A DNA stretch of 5,418 nucleotides from Angelakisella sp. (GTDB lineage Bacteria > Bacillota > Clostridia > Oscillospirales > Ruminococcaceae). The notes beneath the pieces are model-generated. The model was not told where the DNA came from, did not search any database, and saw only the letters and a program-made list of their open reading frames with translations. The stretch lies in assembly GCA_022795575.1 (NCBI GenBank), contig JAAWGY010000196.1, positions 1-5,418 of the forward strand, given 5' to 3'. Below, piece after piece: positions 1 through 5,418 of this stretch; positions within the stretch are counted from its first letter, which is position 1, and every line of letters begins with the position of its first letter. A program made the position numbers and the translations under genes.

Positions 1-57
1 CTTGCAATACACCAAGTATTGCTGCGGTTTTTTGCCTTGCAGGGCGGGAAAATCCCT
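1..57. repeat. Partial second copy of a palindromic intergenic element, cut by the window edge
   Basis: Positions 16-57 match the reverse complement of 2982-3023 at 37 of 42 positions, so this is a second copy of the 163-bp palindrome at 2945-3107, in opposite orientation. The centre is a 7-bp hairpin (GCAATAC 4-10 with GTATTGC 16-22, loop ACCAA), followed by GCGG and a six-T run at 28-33, as in the other copy. The other arm lies beyond position 1. After 57 the similarity fades, but TGAATACAGG at about 82-91 resembles the outer end of the other copy and sits at the expected distance from the centre, so the true edge may be near 95. The remainder up to the ATPase stop at 126 shows nothing else. 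Seen directly; the boundary beyond 57 is inferred. Confidence 0.75.
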
Positions 58-125
58 TGTCCTGCCTGCATCATCCGGTTATGAATACAGGTTCTTATTC
101 GGGTCCTGCCCGCCGTCAGCCGCTC

Positions 126-1832
126 TCAGTACCGGTTAAAGCAGGCGAAGATCTCCTGGGGACGGGGCAGCGCCAAGCCGGCGGGAACCACCCTTTCGCC
201 GCAGACAGCCCCCAGGCCCTTCTCCTCTATCACCCTTTGCAGCCCCGCTACCACCTCCGCGATGCTGCGGCCGGAGAGGTTCTCCCGGGCGTAGCGCACC
301 ATATAGGCCAGCGCCTGGGTCTGCTCCCCATCCACCAGCTGCTCCAGATACCGCAGGTCCAGCTCCCGCTCCCCTACGGTAAAGGTGGTTTTGCCAAACC
401 GCTTTACCTTCAGCCGCTCCTGCCGGAAGCTATCCCCCCGGTAGCTTTTGCGGGTCTGGCTGGATCCGGAAAGGTCTATTTTCCGCTGCCCCGCCGGCAG
501 GCGGAAGCCCGGCGCCGTAAGCACCGGCACCGGCCTGTCCTTCAAGGCAGCCCGGACGCTGCCGGTAATGTCCCGGGTGTGGTAGGCGTCCATCTGGATC
601 ACGGTATCGGCGGCGTGAAAGTAGGCCCCGCAGCTGCCCACCACCAGGATCAGCGATACCCCCGCCCTTTGGTAGAGGTCCACCGCCCGCTCCAGGAAGG
701 GGGTGATGGGCTCCTGCTCCCGGGCGATGACCGCCTGCATCAGCTCGTCCCGGACCATAAAGTTGGTGGCGGAGGTGTCCTCGTCCATCAGGAGCAGGCG
801 GCTCCCCGCCTCCAAAGCCTCCACGATGTTGGCCGCTTGGGAGGTGCTGCCGCTGGCGTCCAGGGTGGAAAACCGGGTGGTGTCCCGGCCGCTGGGCAGG
901 TGGTTGATGAAGAGGGAGATGTCGGTGCCCGTCACCTTGCGGCCGTCCTCCGCCCGGATCTTGACGGCGGCGGCGTCGGTGATGACATACTCCCGCCCGT
1001 CCCCGGCCACGTGGTCGTACACCCCCCGCTCCAGCGCCTTTAGCAGGGTGGATTTGCCGTGATAGCCTCCCCCGGCAATGAGGGTGATGCCCCGGCGGAT
1101 TCCCATCCCCCGGGTGGCCCCCCGGTGGGGCAGCGTCAGCGTCACCGCCATGGTGTCCGGCGCCCGGAAAGGCACCGCATCCTTCATGGGCCGGTCGGAG
1201 GTCCCGCTTTCCCGGGGCAGGACGGCGCCATCCGCCACAAAGGCGGCCAGCCCCAGCCGCTCCAGCTCCTGCCGGATAAACCGCTGGTCCTCCGCCAGGG
1301 CCACCACCCGGTCCAGCTCCCCCTTGGGGGTGTTGGCGTAAAGGAGGCTCTGGTCCACGCAGACGGGGATGAAGTCGAACAGGATCTTCTCCAGCTCCCG
1401 GGCGTTGATGGTACGGCCGTTGGCGGGAAAGCCCACCTCAAACCGCAGGGTGATTTCCCCCGCCCTCACCTGGCAGTCGGTGCGGGTCAAAATCTCCTGG
1501 CCAGGGCGGTTTACCGCCAGAACGCCGCTTTTGCCGGAGCCCTTGGCCTGGTGGGAAAACCGCCCCGCCTGGCCGGCAAACCGCCGCAGGAGGTAGTCCT
1601 CCAGGGCCACCCGGCACCAGGGCTGCTGCCAGCTGCCGGCGGGGAAGCCCGCCTCCCGGGCCCCCACCGTCACGCTAAGCTGGGAGGGGGCGGCAAAGGG
1701 ATCCCCCTGCACGTGGTCGATGTTCAGGGTATACCGGCCAAAGGACCAGCTCCCCCCCAGGGATTTGTAGGCGGGGTAGCTTTTGTGGTCGATGGCCCGC
1801 AGCTCGCTGCGCAGCTGTTCCGATGTCTTCAT
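126..1832 (-). CDS. ABC-class P-loop ATPase (COG3044 / MRB1590-like family)
   Basis: This is a 568-residue soluble protein of the 'predicted ATPase of the ABC class' family, which includes trypanosome MRB1590, an RNA-editing-associated protein. The bacterial role is not established. The N-terminal domain (about 1-240) opens with a stretch typical of the family around YPAYKSLGGSW (19-29). The ATPase core follows: Walker A GGGYHGKST (254-262), a signature-like segment LDASGSTSQA (324-333), and Walker B LLLMDEDTSA (346-355) with the likely catalytic Glu at 351. A VVGSCGAY segment (397-404) follows. The Arg/Lys-rich C-terminal region (about 445-485) could contact nucleic acid (inference). There are no membrane segments and no transporter partner nearby, so it is not a transport ATPase. 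The ATG overlaps the stop of the upstream Cys-rich gene (ATGA), and a strong Shine-Dalgarno lies 8 nt upstream, which fixes the start. It is the third gene of the folD unit. Family assignment is firm; cellular function is unknown. Confidence 0.93.
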   Translation of the reverse strand: MKTSEQLRSELRAIDHKSYPAYKSLGGSWSFGRYTLNIDHVQGDPFAAPSQLSVTVGAREAGFPAGSWQQPWCRVALEDYLLRRFAGQAGRFSHQAKGSGKSGVLAVNRPGQEILTRTDCQVRAGEITLRFEVGFPANGRTINARELEKILFDFIPVCVDQSLLYANTPKGELDRVVALAEDQRFIRQELERLGLAAFVADGAVLPRESGTSDRPMKDAVPFRAPDTMAVTLTLPHRGATRGMGIRRGITLIAGGGYHGKSTLLKALERGVYDHVAGDGREYVITDAAAVKIRAEDGRKVTGTDISLFINHLPSGRDTTRFSTLDASGSTSQAANIVEALEAGSRLLLMDEDTSATNFMVRDELMQAVIAREQEPITPFLERAVDLYQRAGVSLILVVGSCGAYFHAADTVIQMDAYHTRDITGSVRAALKDRPVPVLTAPGFRLPAGQRKIDLSGSSQTRKSYRGDSFRQERLKVKRFGKTTFTVGERELDLRYLEQLVDGEQTQALAYMVRYARENLSGRSIAEVVAGLQRVIEEKGLGAVCGERVVPAGLALPRPQEIFACFNRY

Positions 1833-2071
1833 GGCGTCTTCTCCTCCTCCGGGGCTTTGGGGGCCTCCGGCCCCAGCCTTTCGGCAACAAATCCGGCAAA
1901 ATGCCGGTAGCTGTACCCCGCCGGCCGGTCCCCGCCCCCTATGGCGTTAAAAAAGCAGCTGGGAATCTCCCCCTCTTTTAGATTCTTGCTGACGCAGGGG
2001 GTACAGCCCTTGTCGTGGTTTTTGGGGTGCAGGGGGCAGGCGGTATCGGCACAGCTGCAAAAATGGCTCAC
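1829..2071 (-). CDS. Small Cys-rich DUF6485-like protein (GTG start)
   Basis: This 80-residue protein is encoded between folD and the ATPase gene. The first 45 residues hold six cysteines: C5, C7, C12, C23, C26 and C39, i.e. C-x-C-x4-C-x10-C-x2-C-x12-C, with His3, His15 and His19 nearby. This pattern and the motif GEIPSCFF (34-41) resemble the DUF6485 family of small Clostridia proteins, and a zinc- or metal-binding knuckle is likely (inference). The second half (GYSYRHFAGFVAERLG, 52-67) looks helical, and the tail is charged (PEEEKTP). The start is GTG, sharing bases with the folD stop (GTGA), and the stop shares bases with the ATPase start (ATGA). The reading frame stays open upstream through folD, but that part is an out-of-frame Pro/His/Gly-rich shadow, so the conserved Cys region sets the true start. 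There is no strong Shine-Dalgarno, so translation probably depends on ribosomes finishing folD. Function unknown. Confidence 0.87.
   Translation of the reverse strand: MSHFCSCADTACPLHPKNHDKGCTPCVSKNLKEGEIPSCFFNAIGGGDRPAGYSYRHFAGFVAERLGPEAPKAPEEEKTP
1841..1850 (-). promoter_or_regulatory. Shine-Dalgarno of the ATPase gene, inside the upstream coding region
   Basis: On the minus strand GGAGGAGGAG ends 8 nt before the ATG at 1832. The same bases encode the Glu run of the Cys-rich protein's tail (PEEEKTP), so one stretch is both coding sequence and ribosome-binding site. With the ATGA overlap this supports re-initiation or coupled translation, and it confirms the ATPase start. Confidence 0.8.
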
Positions 2072-2922
2072 GCCAGCCCGCCAGCCAGCTTGGCGGCGGT
2101 GATGGTGTTGCGCATCAGCATGGTGATGGTCATGGGGCCCACCCCACCGGGTACCGGGGTGATGTATCCCGCCTTGGGCTCCACCGAGGCAAAGTCCACG
2201 TCGCCGCAGAGCTTGCCGTTTTCGTCCCGGTTCATCCCCACATCGATGACCACCGCCCCCTCCTTGACCATACCGGCGGTGACAAACTTGGCCTTGCCGA
2301 TGGCCACGATGAGGATATCCGCCCGGCGGGCCGTTTCCGCCAGGCTTTGGGTGCGGCTGTGGCAGATGGTGACGGTGGCGTTTTGGTGGAGCATCAGCAT
2401 GGCCATGGGCTTGCCCACAATGTTGCTGCGGCCGATGACCACGCACTCCTTGCCCTCCACCGCCACGCCGGTGGAGCGGATCAGCTCCATCACCCCGGCG
2501 GGGGTGCAGGGGAGAAAGCGGTAGCTGCCCTGGACGATGCGGCCCACATTTTGGGCGTGGAAGGCGTCCACGTCCTTTTCCGGGGCGATGGCGGCGATGA
2601 CCGCCTCCTCCCGAATCTGCCGGGGCAGGGGCAGCTGGACCAGGATACCGCTGACCTCCTCCCGGCGGTTCAGCTCCTCGATGAGCCCAAGCAGCGCCTC
2701 CTGGGTGGTATCCGCCGGCAGCAGGTGGTTTTCCGACCGGATGCCCAGCTCCTCGCAGGCACGTATCTTGTTGCGCACATAGACCTGGGAGGCGGGGTCC
2801 TCCCCCACCAGCACCACCGCCAAACCGGGGGTGATGCCCTTCTCCTTCAGCGCCTCCACCTCCGCCTTCATCTCCTGGCGGAGCCGGGCGGATACCGCCT
2901 TCCCATCAATCAACTTTGCCAT
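2068..2922 (-). CDS. folD: Bifunctional methylene-THF dehydrogenase / methenyl-THF cyclohydrolase
   Basis: This cytoplasmic enzyme interconverts 5,10-methylene-THF, 5,10-methenyl-THF and 10-formyl-THF using NADP, supplying one-carbon units for purines and formyl-Met-tRNA. At 284 residues it has the normal family length and is complete. Visible motifs: VGEDPASQVYVRNK (39-52) with Tyr48 and the catalytic Lys52; GILVQLPLP (92-100) with Gln96; KDVDAFH (116-122) with Asp119; PCTPAG (138-143); the dinucleotide-binding loop VVIGRSNIVGKP (161-172); and PVPGGVGPMT (257-266). All key residues are present. The ATG has an ideal Shine-Dalgarno (AAGGAGG) 5 nt upstream. It is the first gene of a three-gene coupled unit: its TGA overlaps the GTG of the Cys-rich gene. 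A palindromic element ends only 22 nt upstream of the start, leaving no room for a promoter outside that element; either the promoter is inside it or transcription reads through from lgt. Confidence 0.98.
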   Translation of the reverse strand: MAKLIDGKAVSARLRQEMKAEVEALKEKGITPGLAVVLVGEDPASQVYVRNKIRACEELGIRSENHLLPADTTQEALLGLIEELNRREEVSGILVQLPLPRQIREEAVIAAIAPEKDVDAFHAQNVGRIVQGSYRFLPCTPAGVMELIRSTGVAVEGKECVVIGRSNIVGKPMAMLMLHQNATVTICHSRTQSLAETARRADILIVAIGKAKFVTAGMVKEGAVVIDVGMNRDENGKLCGDVDFASVEPKAGYITPVPGGVGPMTITMLMRNTITAAKLAGGLA

Positions 2923-2927
2923 ATGCT

Positions 2928-2934
2928 CCTCCTT
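2928..2934 (-). promoter_or_regulatory. Shine-Dalgarno of folD
   Basis: AAGGAGG on the minus strand lies 5 nt before the folD ATG, a perfect anti-16S match at good spacing. It fixes the start and sits between the palindrome edge (2945) and the gene. Confidence 0.85.
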
Positions 2935-2944
2935 CCCGTCCCAC

Positions 2945-3107
2945 AGAGCCTATTCAGGGTCTCCCGGTGCGCCGAATTGGCAGGGATTTTTGTGTCCTGC
3001 AAGGCAAAAAACCGCAACAATACTTGCTGTATTGTAAGGTTTTTTAACGCCGCAGGGCGCAAAAAGACCTGCCAAGGCGGCGTGCAGGGAGATCTTGGAT
3101 AGGCTCT
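2945..3107. repeat. 163-bp imperfect palindrome (MITE- or REP-like intergenic element)
   Basis: The sequence from AGAGCCTAT (2945-2953) is mirrored by its reverse complement ending ATAGGCTCT (3099-3107). The two ~80-bp arms match at roughly three quarters of positions, including blocks such as TTGGCAGG, TTTTTG and CCTGC, plus the A6CC/GGT6 pair. The centre is the hairpin ACAATAC-TTGCT-GTATTGT (3017-3035). It fills nearly all of the lgt-folD gap, starting 12 nt after the lgt stop. A partial copy lies at the start of the window in opposite orientation, so it is a dispersed element rather than a local structure. No target-site duplication is obvious: flanks TCCCAC and AAGGGC do not match. It has no coding capacity. 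A non-autonomous mobile element is plausible, as is a large REP/BIME-like sequence; nothing here shows mobility. Confidence 0.88.
3006..3045. terminator. Symmetrical A-tract/hairpin/T-tract, possible bidirectional terminator
   Basis: At the core of the palindrome, AAAAAACC (3006-3013) pairs with GGTTTTTT (3038-3045), and ACAATAC (3017-3023) pairs with GTATTGT (3029-3035) around the loop TTGCT. A small internal loop (GCA/AA) separates the two stems. On either strand this reads as a hairpin followed by six T. For minus-strand transcription it lies about 75 nt after the lgt stop. The inner stem is AT-rich, so termination may be weak or partial. Structure seen; function inferred. Confidence 0.45.
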
Positions 3108-3119
3108 AAGGGCGTGCTG

Positions 3120-4427
3120 TCACTTGGCCGTATTCTCCGGGGTCTCCGTCTCTTCCCCGCCGTTGGGGGCGTTTTCCACAACCTCCCCGGCGTCCTTGTC
3201 GGAGGCTTTCTCTGTCTCCTTGATGCTTTCTGTAGAGGCTTCTTCTGCCTCCCCGGCGCTTTCCGTGGAGGTTCCTTCCGCCTCCCCGGCGCTCTCTGTG
3301 GAGGCTTCTTCCGCCTCCCCGACGCTTTCCGTGGAGGCTTCTTCCGCCTCCCCGGCGCTCTCTGTGGAGGCTTCTTCCGCCTCCCCGGCACCTTCCGGGG
3401 AGGGTCCTGTCCCCTCGCAGCCGTCTGCCGTGGAAACCACTACGTCATCCCCACTGTCACCTGACAATGGCTCATCGCCCGCGGGGGCATCCCCGCCGCC
3501 GCCGCCGTTTTTGGATAGTTCGGCGTCTACTTTTGCCATGCGCTGGCGGCTGGCCTCGGTGTCCACATAGAGGACGGCGGGGACCTTGCGGGTGCGGAGC
3601 CAAAGGACCGCCATCAGCAGCACCGAGCCGGCGCAGAGGGCCAGGGCCAGCAGCTGGCTTACCCGGTAGCTGCCCAGCATCAGGCTATCGGTGCGCAGGC
3701 CCTCGATGAAGAACCGCCCCAGGCCGTACCACGCCATGTACCCAAGGCTCACCTGGCCGTCGTACCTCCGCCGGGGGGTGAGGACAAAGGCCAGCAGCAA
3801 AAAGCCCAGGAGGTTCCAGACAAACTCATAGAAGAAGGTGGGGTGCACCGGCACGGTGGGGTCCACCAGCATCCCCTGGGCGGCAAGGGTATCCGCCATG
3901 TTAAAGAGGTACCGGGAGATGGTGTCGGAGGTCATCCCCCAGGGGAGGGTGGTGTTGCTGCCGAAGGCCTCGCAGTTAAAGAAGTTGCCCCACCGCCCCA
4001 CCGCCTGGGCCAGCAGCAGCCCGGTAAGGCCGCCGTCCAGCACCGGCAGGAAGGGTGTCTTCTTCACCCTACAGGCAATCCAGCCCACCACCACCGCGCC
4101 GATGACGCCGCCATAGATGGCAAGGCCCCCCTCCCGGAAGGCGAAGATTTTTAGGAGGTTGTCCCGGTACATCTCCCACTGGAAGATGACAAAGTAGGCC
4201 CGGGCCCCCACCACCCCGCCGATGACCGCCCAAAGGAGGACGTCCAGCCCGTCGTAGGGGTGGATGCCCAGGCTGCGGGCCCGGAGGTGGAAGTAGTACA
4301 TCCCCACCAAAAAGCCCAACGCAAAGGTGATGCCGTACCAGTAGATGTTGTAGCTGCCGATAGAAAAGGCCACCCGGCTAACCTCAAAGCTGAGGCCCAG
4401 GCCGGGGAAGCTGATAATCTCTGCCAT
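3120..4427 (-). CDS. lgt: Prolipoprotein diacylglyceryl transferase with long acidic repeat tail
   Basis: This integral membrane enzyme transfers diacylglycerol from phosphatidylglycerol to the lipobox cysteine of prelipoproteins, the first step of lipoprotein maturation. Residues 1-280 form the multi-helix core. Visible motifs: WYG (30-32, Tyr31 matching E. coli Tyr26); GGLAIYGG (100-107); GRWGNFFNCEAFG (144-156), containing the counterparts of Arg143, Asn146, Glu151 and Gly154; HPTFFYE (195-201); and YGLGRFFIEGLR (234-245), containing the counterparts of Arg239 and Glu243. Position 105 is Tyr where E. coli has His103. At 435 residues it is well over the usual 250-330. The excess is a soluble tail (about 285-435) with a Gly run at 308-312 and 11-residue repeats at 346-411, strongly acidic and probably cytoplasmic given the family topology. 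Shine-Dalgarno AAAGGAAG (4438-4445) lies 10 nt before the ATG. The 78-bp gap to the M16 gene has only short weak hairpins and no T-tract, so co-transcription is likely. The core assignment is secure; the tail's role is unknown. Confidence 0.97.
   Translation of the reverse strand: MAEIISFPGLGLSFEVSRVAFSIGSYNIYWYGITFALGFLVGMYYFHLRARSLGIHPYDGLDVLLWAVIGGVVGARAYFVIFQWEMYRDNLLKIFAFREGGLAIYGGVIGAVVVGWIACRVKKTPFLPVLDGGLTGLLLAQAVGRWGNFFNCEAFGSNTTLPWGMTSDTISRYLFNMADTLAAQGMLVDPTVPVHPTFFYEFVWNLLGFLLLAFVLTPRRRYDGQVSLGYMAWYGLGRFFIEGLRTDSLMLGSYRVSQLLALALCAGSVLLMAVLWLRTRKVPAVLYVDTEASRQRMAKVDAELSKNGGGGGDAPAGDEPLSGDSGDDVVVSTADGCEGTGPSPEGAGEAEEASTESAGEAEEASTESVGEAEEASTESAGEAEGTSTESAGEAEEASTESIKETEKASDKDAGEVVENAPNGGEETETPENTAK
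3195..3392 (-). repeat. 33-bp tandem repeats within the lgt tail
   Basis: Five consecutive 33-bp units (3228-3392) encode the 11-residue unit SAGEAEEASTE with small variations (first residue G or S, SVGEAEE, SAGEAEGTSTE). A sixth decayed unit (3195-3227) encodes SIKETEKASDK. As the unit is a multiple of three, copy-number change would keep the frame. The near-identity of DNA units, including silent changes such as GAGAGC/GAAAGC (seen as gctctc versus gctttc on the plus strand), points to expansion by slippage or recombination. The product is Glu/Ala/Ser/Thr-rich, probably disordered or extended. Confidence 0.93.
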
Positions 4428-4437
4428 ACGCCAATGA

Positions 4438-4445
4438 CTTCCTTT
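4438..4445 (-). promoter_or_regulatory. Shine-Dalgarno of lgt
   Basis: AAAGGAAG on the minus strand lies 10 nt upstream of the lgt ATG at 4427. It is purine-rich with adequate spacing and supports this start over internal Met codons, which would remove the first membrane helix. Confidence 0.7.
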
Positions 4446-4505
4446 CTTGTCGCCTGGCCAGACCGTCAGATTTACCGGCCCGGACAGGCTCTTGTCCCTG
4501 CCCCG

Positions 4506-5418
4506 TCACATGGGGTTTATCACCGAAAGGGCGCTGTACCGGGGGTCAAAGTCCTCCTCCAGCCGCCGGGTCAGCTCGGGCAGGGTCAGCTCCTTTACCG
4601 CCCCCAGCAGGTCGTAGAGGTTTTCCATCCCGGCAAAGTGGGTAAGGGTCAGCAGCCCCGCCACCGAGTCCACCCGGCTGAACATCCCGATGTACCGCCC
4701 GTAGGTGGCCTTTTTGCAGCGGCGGAAGGCCTCCGGATCGATGCCCTGGGCCCGCAGCCGGCCAATCTCCTCCCGGATGGCCTCGGCCACCCTTTTGGGC
4801 TCCCGGCTCTCGCCGCCGTACATACAGACAAAGTAGTCCCGCCCCGCCAGCACCTCGTATTCAAAGGTGCCGTTGATGAGCCCCCCATCGTAGAGGCGGC
4901 GGTAAAGGGGGCTGCTCTCGCCGCAGAGGATCTCCAGGAGGATTTCGTCCGCCGTCTGGCGCCGGAGGTTTGCAAGGCTGTCCCCGCCCTCCCCCTTAAA
5001 GCCCAACTGGAAGAGGGGGGTGGAGACCGAAAGGGCCTGCTCGGCGTAGGCGGTGACGATCTCCCGGGGCTCCGGGGCCCTGCGCCACTGGATGCTGACC
5101 TCCTCCCCCGGCTTGAGGATGCGGTCCGCCGTTTCGATGACCGTCTCGGGCCGGAAGTTTCCCGCCACCGTCAGCACCATGTTGCCCAGGCTGTAGAAGG
5201 TGTGGTAGCACCGGTAGAGCAGGTCGGCGGAGATCTCCGCGATGGACTCGGTGGTGCCGGCGATGTCCAGCTTGACGGGGTTGACATGGTAGAGGGCCCC
5301 CAGGAGGTTAAAGAGGGAGCGCCAGCCCGGGTCGTCGTCGTACATCCGGATCTCCTGGCCGATGATGCCCTGCTCCTTCTGCACCGTCTCCGGGGTAAAG
5401 TAGGGGCGGGAGACAAAG
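4506..5418 (-). CDS. M16 (insulinase-like) peptidase-family protein, YmfH type, 5' partial
   Basis: The visible 304 residues are the middle and C-terminal part of an M16-family protein. The frame is open to the window edge (first full codon at 5417) and reads FVSRPYFTPETVQKEQG, then GIIGQEIRMYDD, which closely resembles the central region of B. subtilis YmfH, a ~430-residue protein. The GTG at 5384 lies inside this conserved stretch and is not the start. Other family-like stretches: NPVKLDIAGTTESI, LYRCYHTFYSLGNMVLTVAGN, and the second-domain segment GFKGEGG. The catalytic HxxEH motif would lie upstream, outside the window, so peptidase competence cannot be judged. YmfH usually sits beside a paralogue, YmfF, and the pair carries the label 'EF-P 5-aminopentanol modification-associated' in some annotations. 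The gene ends 78 bp before lgt, with no clear terminator between them. Family assignment is strong; the YmfH subtype is likely. Confidence 0.92.
   Translation of the reverse strand, partial: FVSRPYFTPETVQKEQGIIGQEIRMYDDDPGWRSLFNLLGALYHVNPVKLDIAGTTESIAEISADLLYRCYHTFYSLGNMVLTVAGNFRPETVIETADRILKPGEEVSIQWRRAPEPREIVTAYAEQALSVSTPLFQLGFKGEGGDSLANLRRQTADEILLEILCGESSPLYRRLYDGGLINGTFEYEVLAGRDYFVCMYGGESREPKRVAEAIREEIGRLRAQGIDPEAFRRCKKATYGRYIGMFSRVDSVAGLLTLTHFAGMENLYDLLGAVKELTLPELTRRLEEDFDPRYSALSVINPM

Noticed and set aside
57..1043. Long plus-strand ORF of 328 codons, and a similar one at 1059-1910
   Set aside because: Antisense shadows of the ATPase gene in GC-rich DNA; the products are Pro/Gly/His-rich with no domain, while the minus-strand frame has clear ATPase motifs.
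1829..2446. 205-residue minus-strand ORF as one gene
   Set aside because: Its first ~125 codons overlap folD out of frame and look like low-complexity translation. Only the last 80 residues, from the GTG at 2071, carry the conserved Cys pattern.
2923..3119. THF riboswitch or other known riboswitch upstream of folD
   Set aside because: The gap is taken up by the dispersed palindrome, whose partial copy at 1-57 is not upstream of any visible gene in the same way; no riboswitch-like conserved core was recognised.
2945..3119. Sigma-A promoter for folD
   Set aside because: Candidates such as TTGCAG with CCAATT, or TACAAT without a -35, are too poor to call.
3044..3391. Arg/Pro/Lys-rich repeat ORF (minus), and the repeat ORF at 3114-3464 (plus)
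   Set aside because: The 33-bp repeat is a multiple of three, so every frame across it stays open and repetitive. The lgt frame continues from a conserved membrane core and is the real one.
3228..3392. CRISPR array
   Set aside because: The repeats are directly adjacent with no spacers and lie in frame inside lgt.
4428..4505. Terminator between the M16 gene and lgt
   Set aside because: Only a 5-bp stem (GGACA/TGTCC) and a weak GGCC pair are seen, neither followed by a T-tract on the minus strand.
4506..5384. GTG at 5384 as the start of the M16 gene
   Set aside because: The frame is open to the window edge and the upstream residues (YFTPET) belong to the conserved YmfH block, so the gene begins outside the window.

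Overview
All genes in this GC-rich window (clearly above 60% by eye) lie on the minus strand, so transcription runs from high to low coordinates. The gene content and protein style suggest a high-GC gut Clostridia/Oscillospiraceae-type Firmicute (relatives of Flavonifractor, Oscillibacter or Lawsonibacter): a YmfH-type M16 protein next to lgt, a Clostridia-like FolD, a DUF6485-type Cys-rich miniprotein and a COG3044-type ABC-class ATPase. This placement is inferred from recognised protein families, not from a database search.

Layout in transcription order: (1) 5418-4506, the C-terminal ~300 residues of an M16 insulinase-like protein of the YmfH type, with its start outside the window. (2) A 78-bp gap with a Shine-Dalgarno sequence but no convincing terminator, then lgt (4427-3120), the prolipoprotein diacylglyceryl transferase. 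Its normal membrane core is followed by an unusual ~130-residue acidic tail containing an 11-residue tandem repeat. (3) A 197-bp gap filled almost entirely by a 163-bp imperfect palindrome (2945-3107) with a terminator-like A-tract/hairpin/T-tract core. (4) A tightly packed three-gene unit: folD (2922-2068), an 80-residue Cys-rich protein that starts on a GTG overlapping the folD stop (2071-1829), and a 568-residue ABC-class ATPase whose ATG overlaps the previous stop (1832-126). (5) A 125-bp tail containing part of a second copy of the palindromic element (1 to about 57, perhaps 95), cut by the window edge and in opposite orientation to the first copy.

Functionally, lgt is housekeeping lipoprotein maturation, the M16 protein is a probable peptidase-family partner, and folD is one-carbon metabolism. 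The two 4-nt stop/start overlaps imply that folD, the Cys-rich protein and the ABC-class ATPase are translated from one mRNA. The latter two have no established role here. The least explained features are the long palindrome present in two inverted copies around the three-gene unit, the hidden Cys-rich gene in the folD/ATPase junction, and the repeat tail on Lgt.
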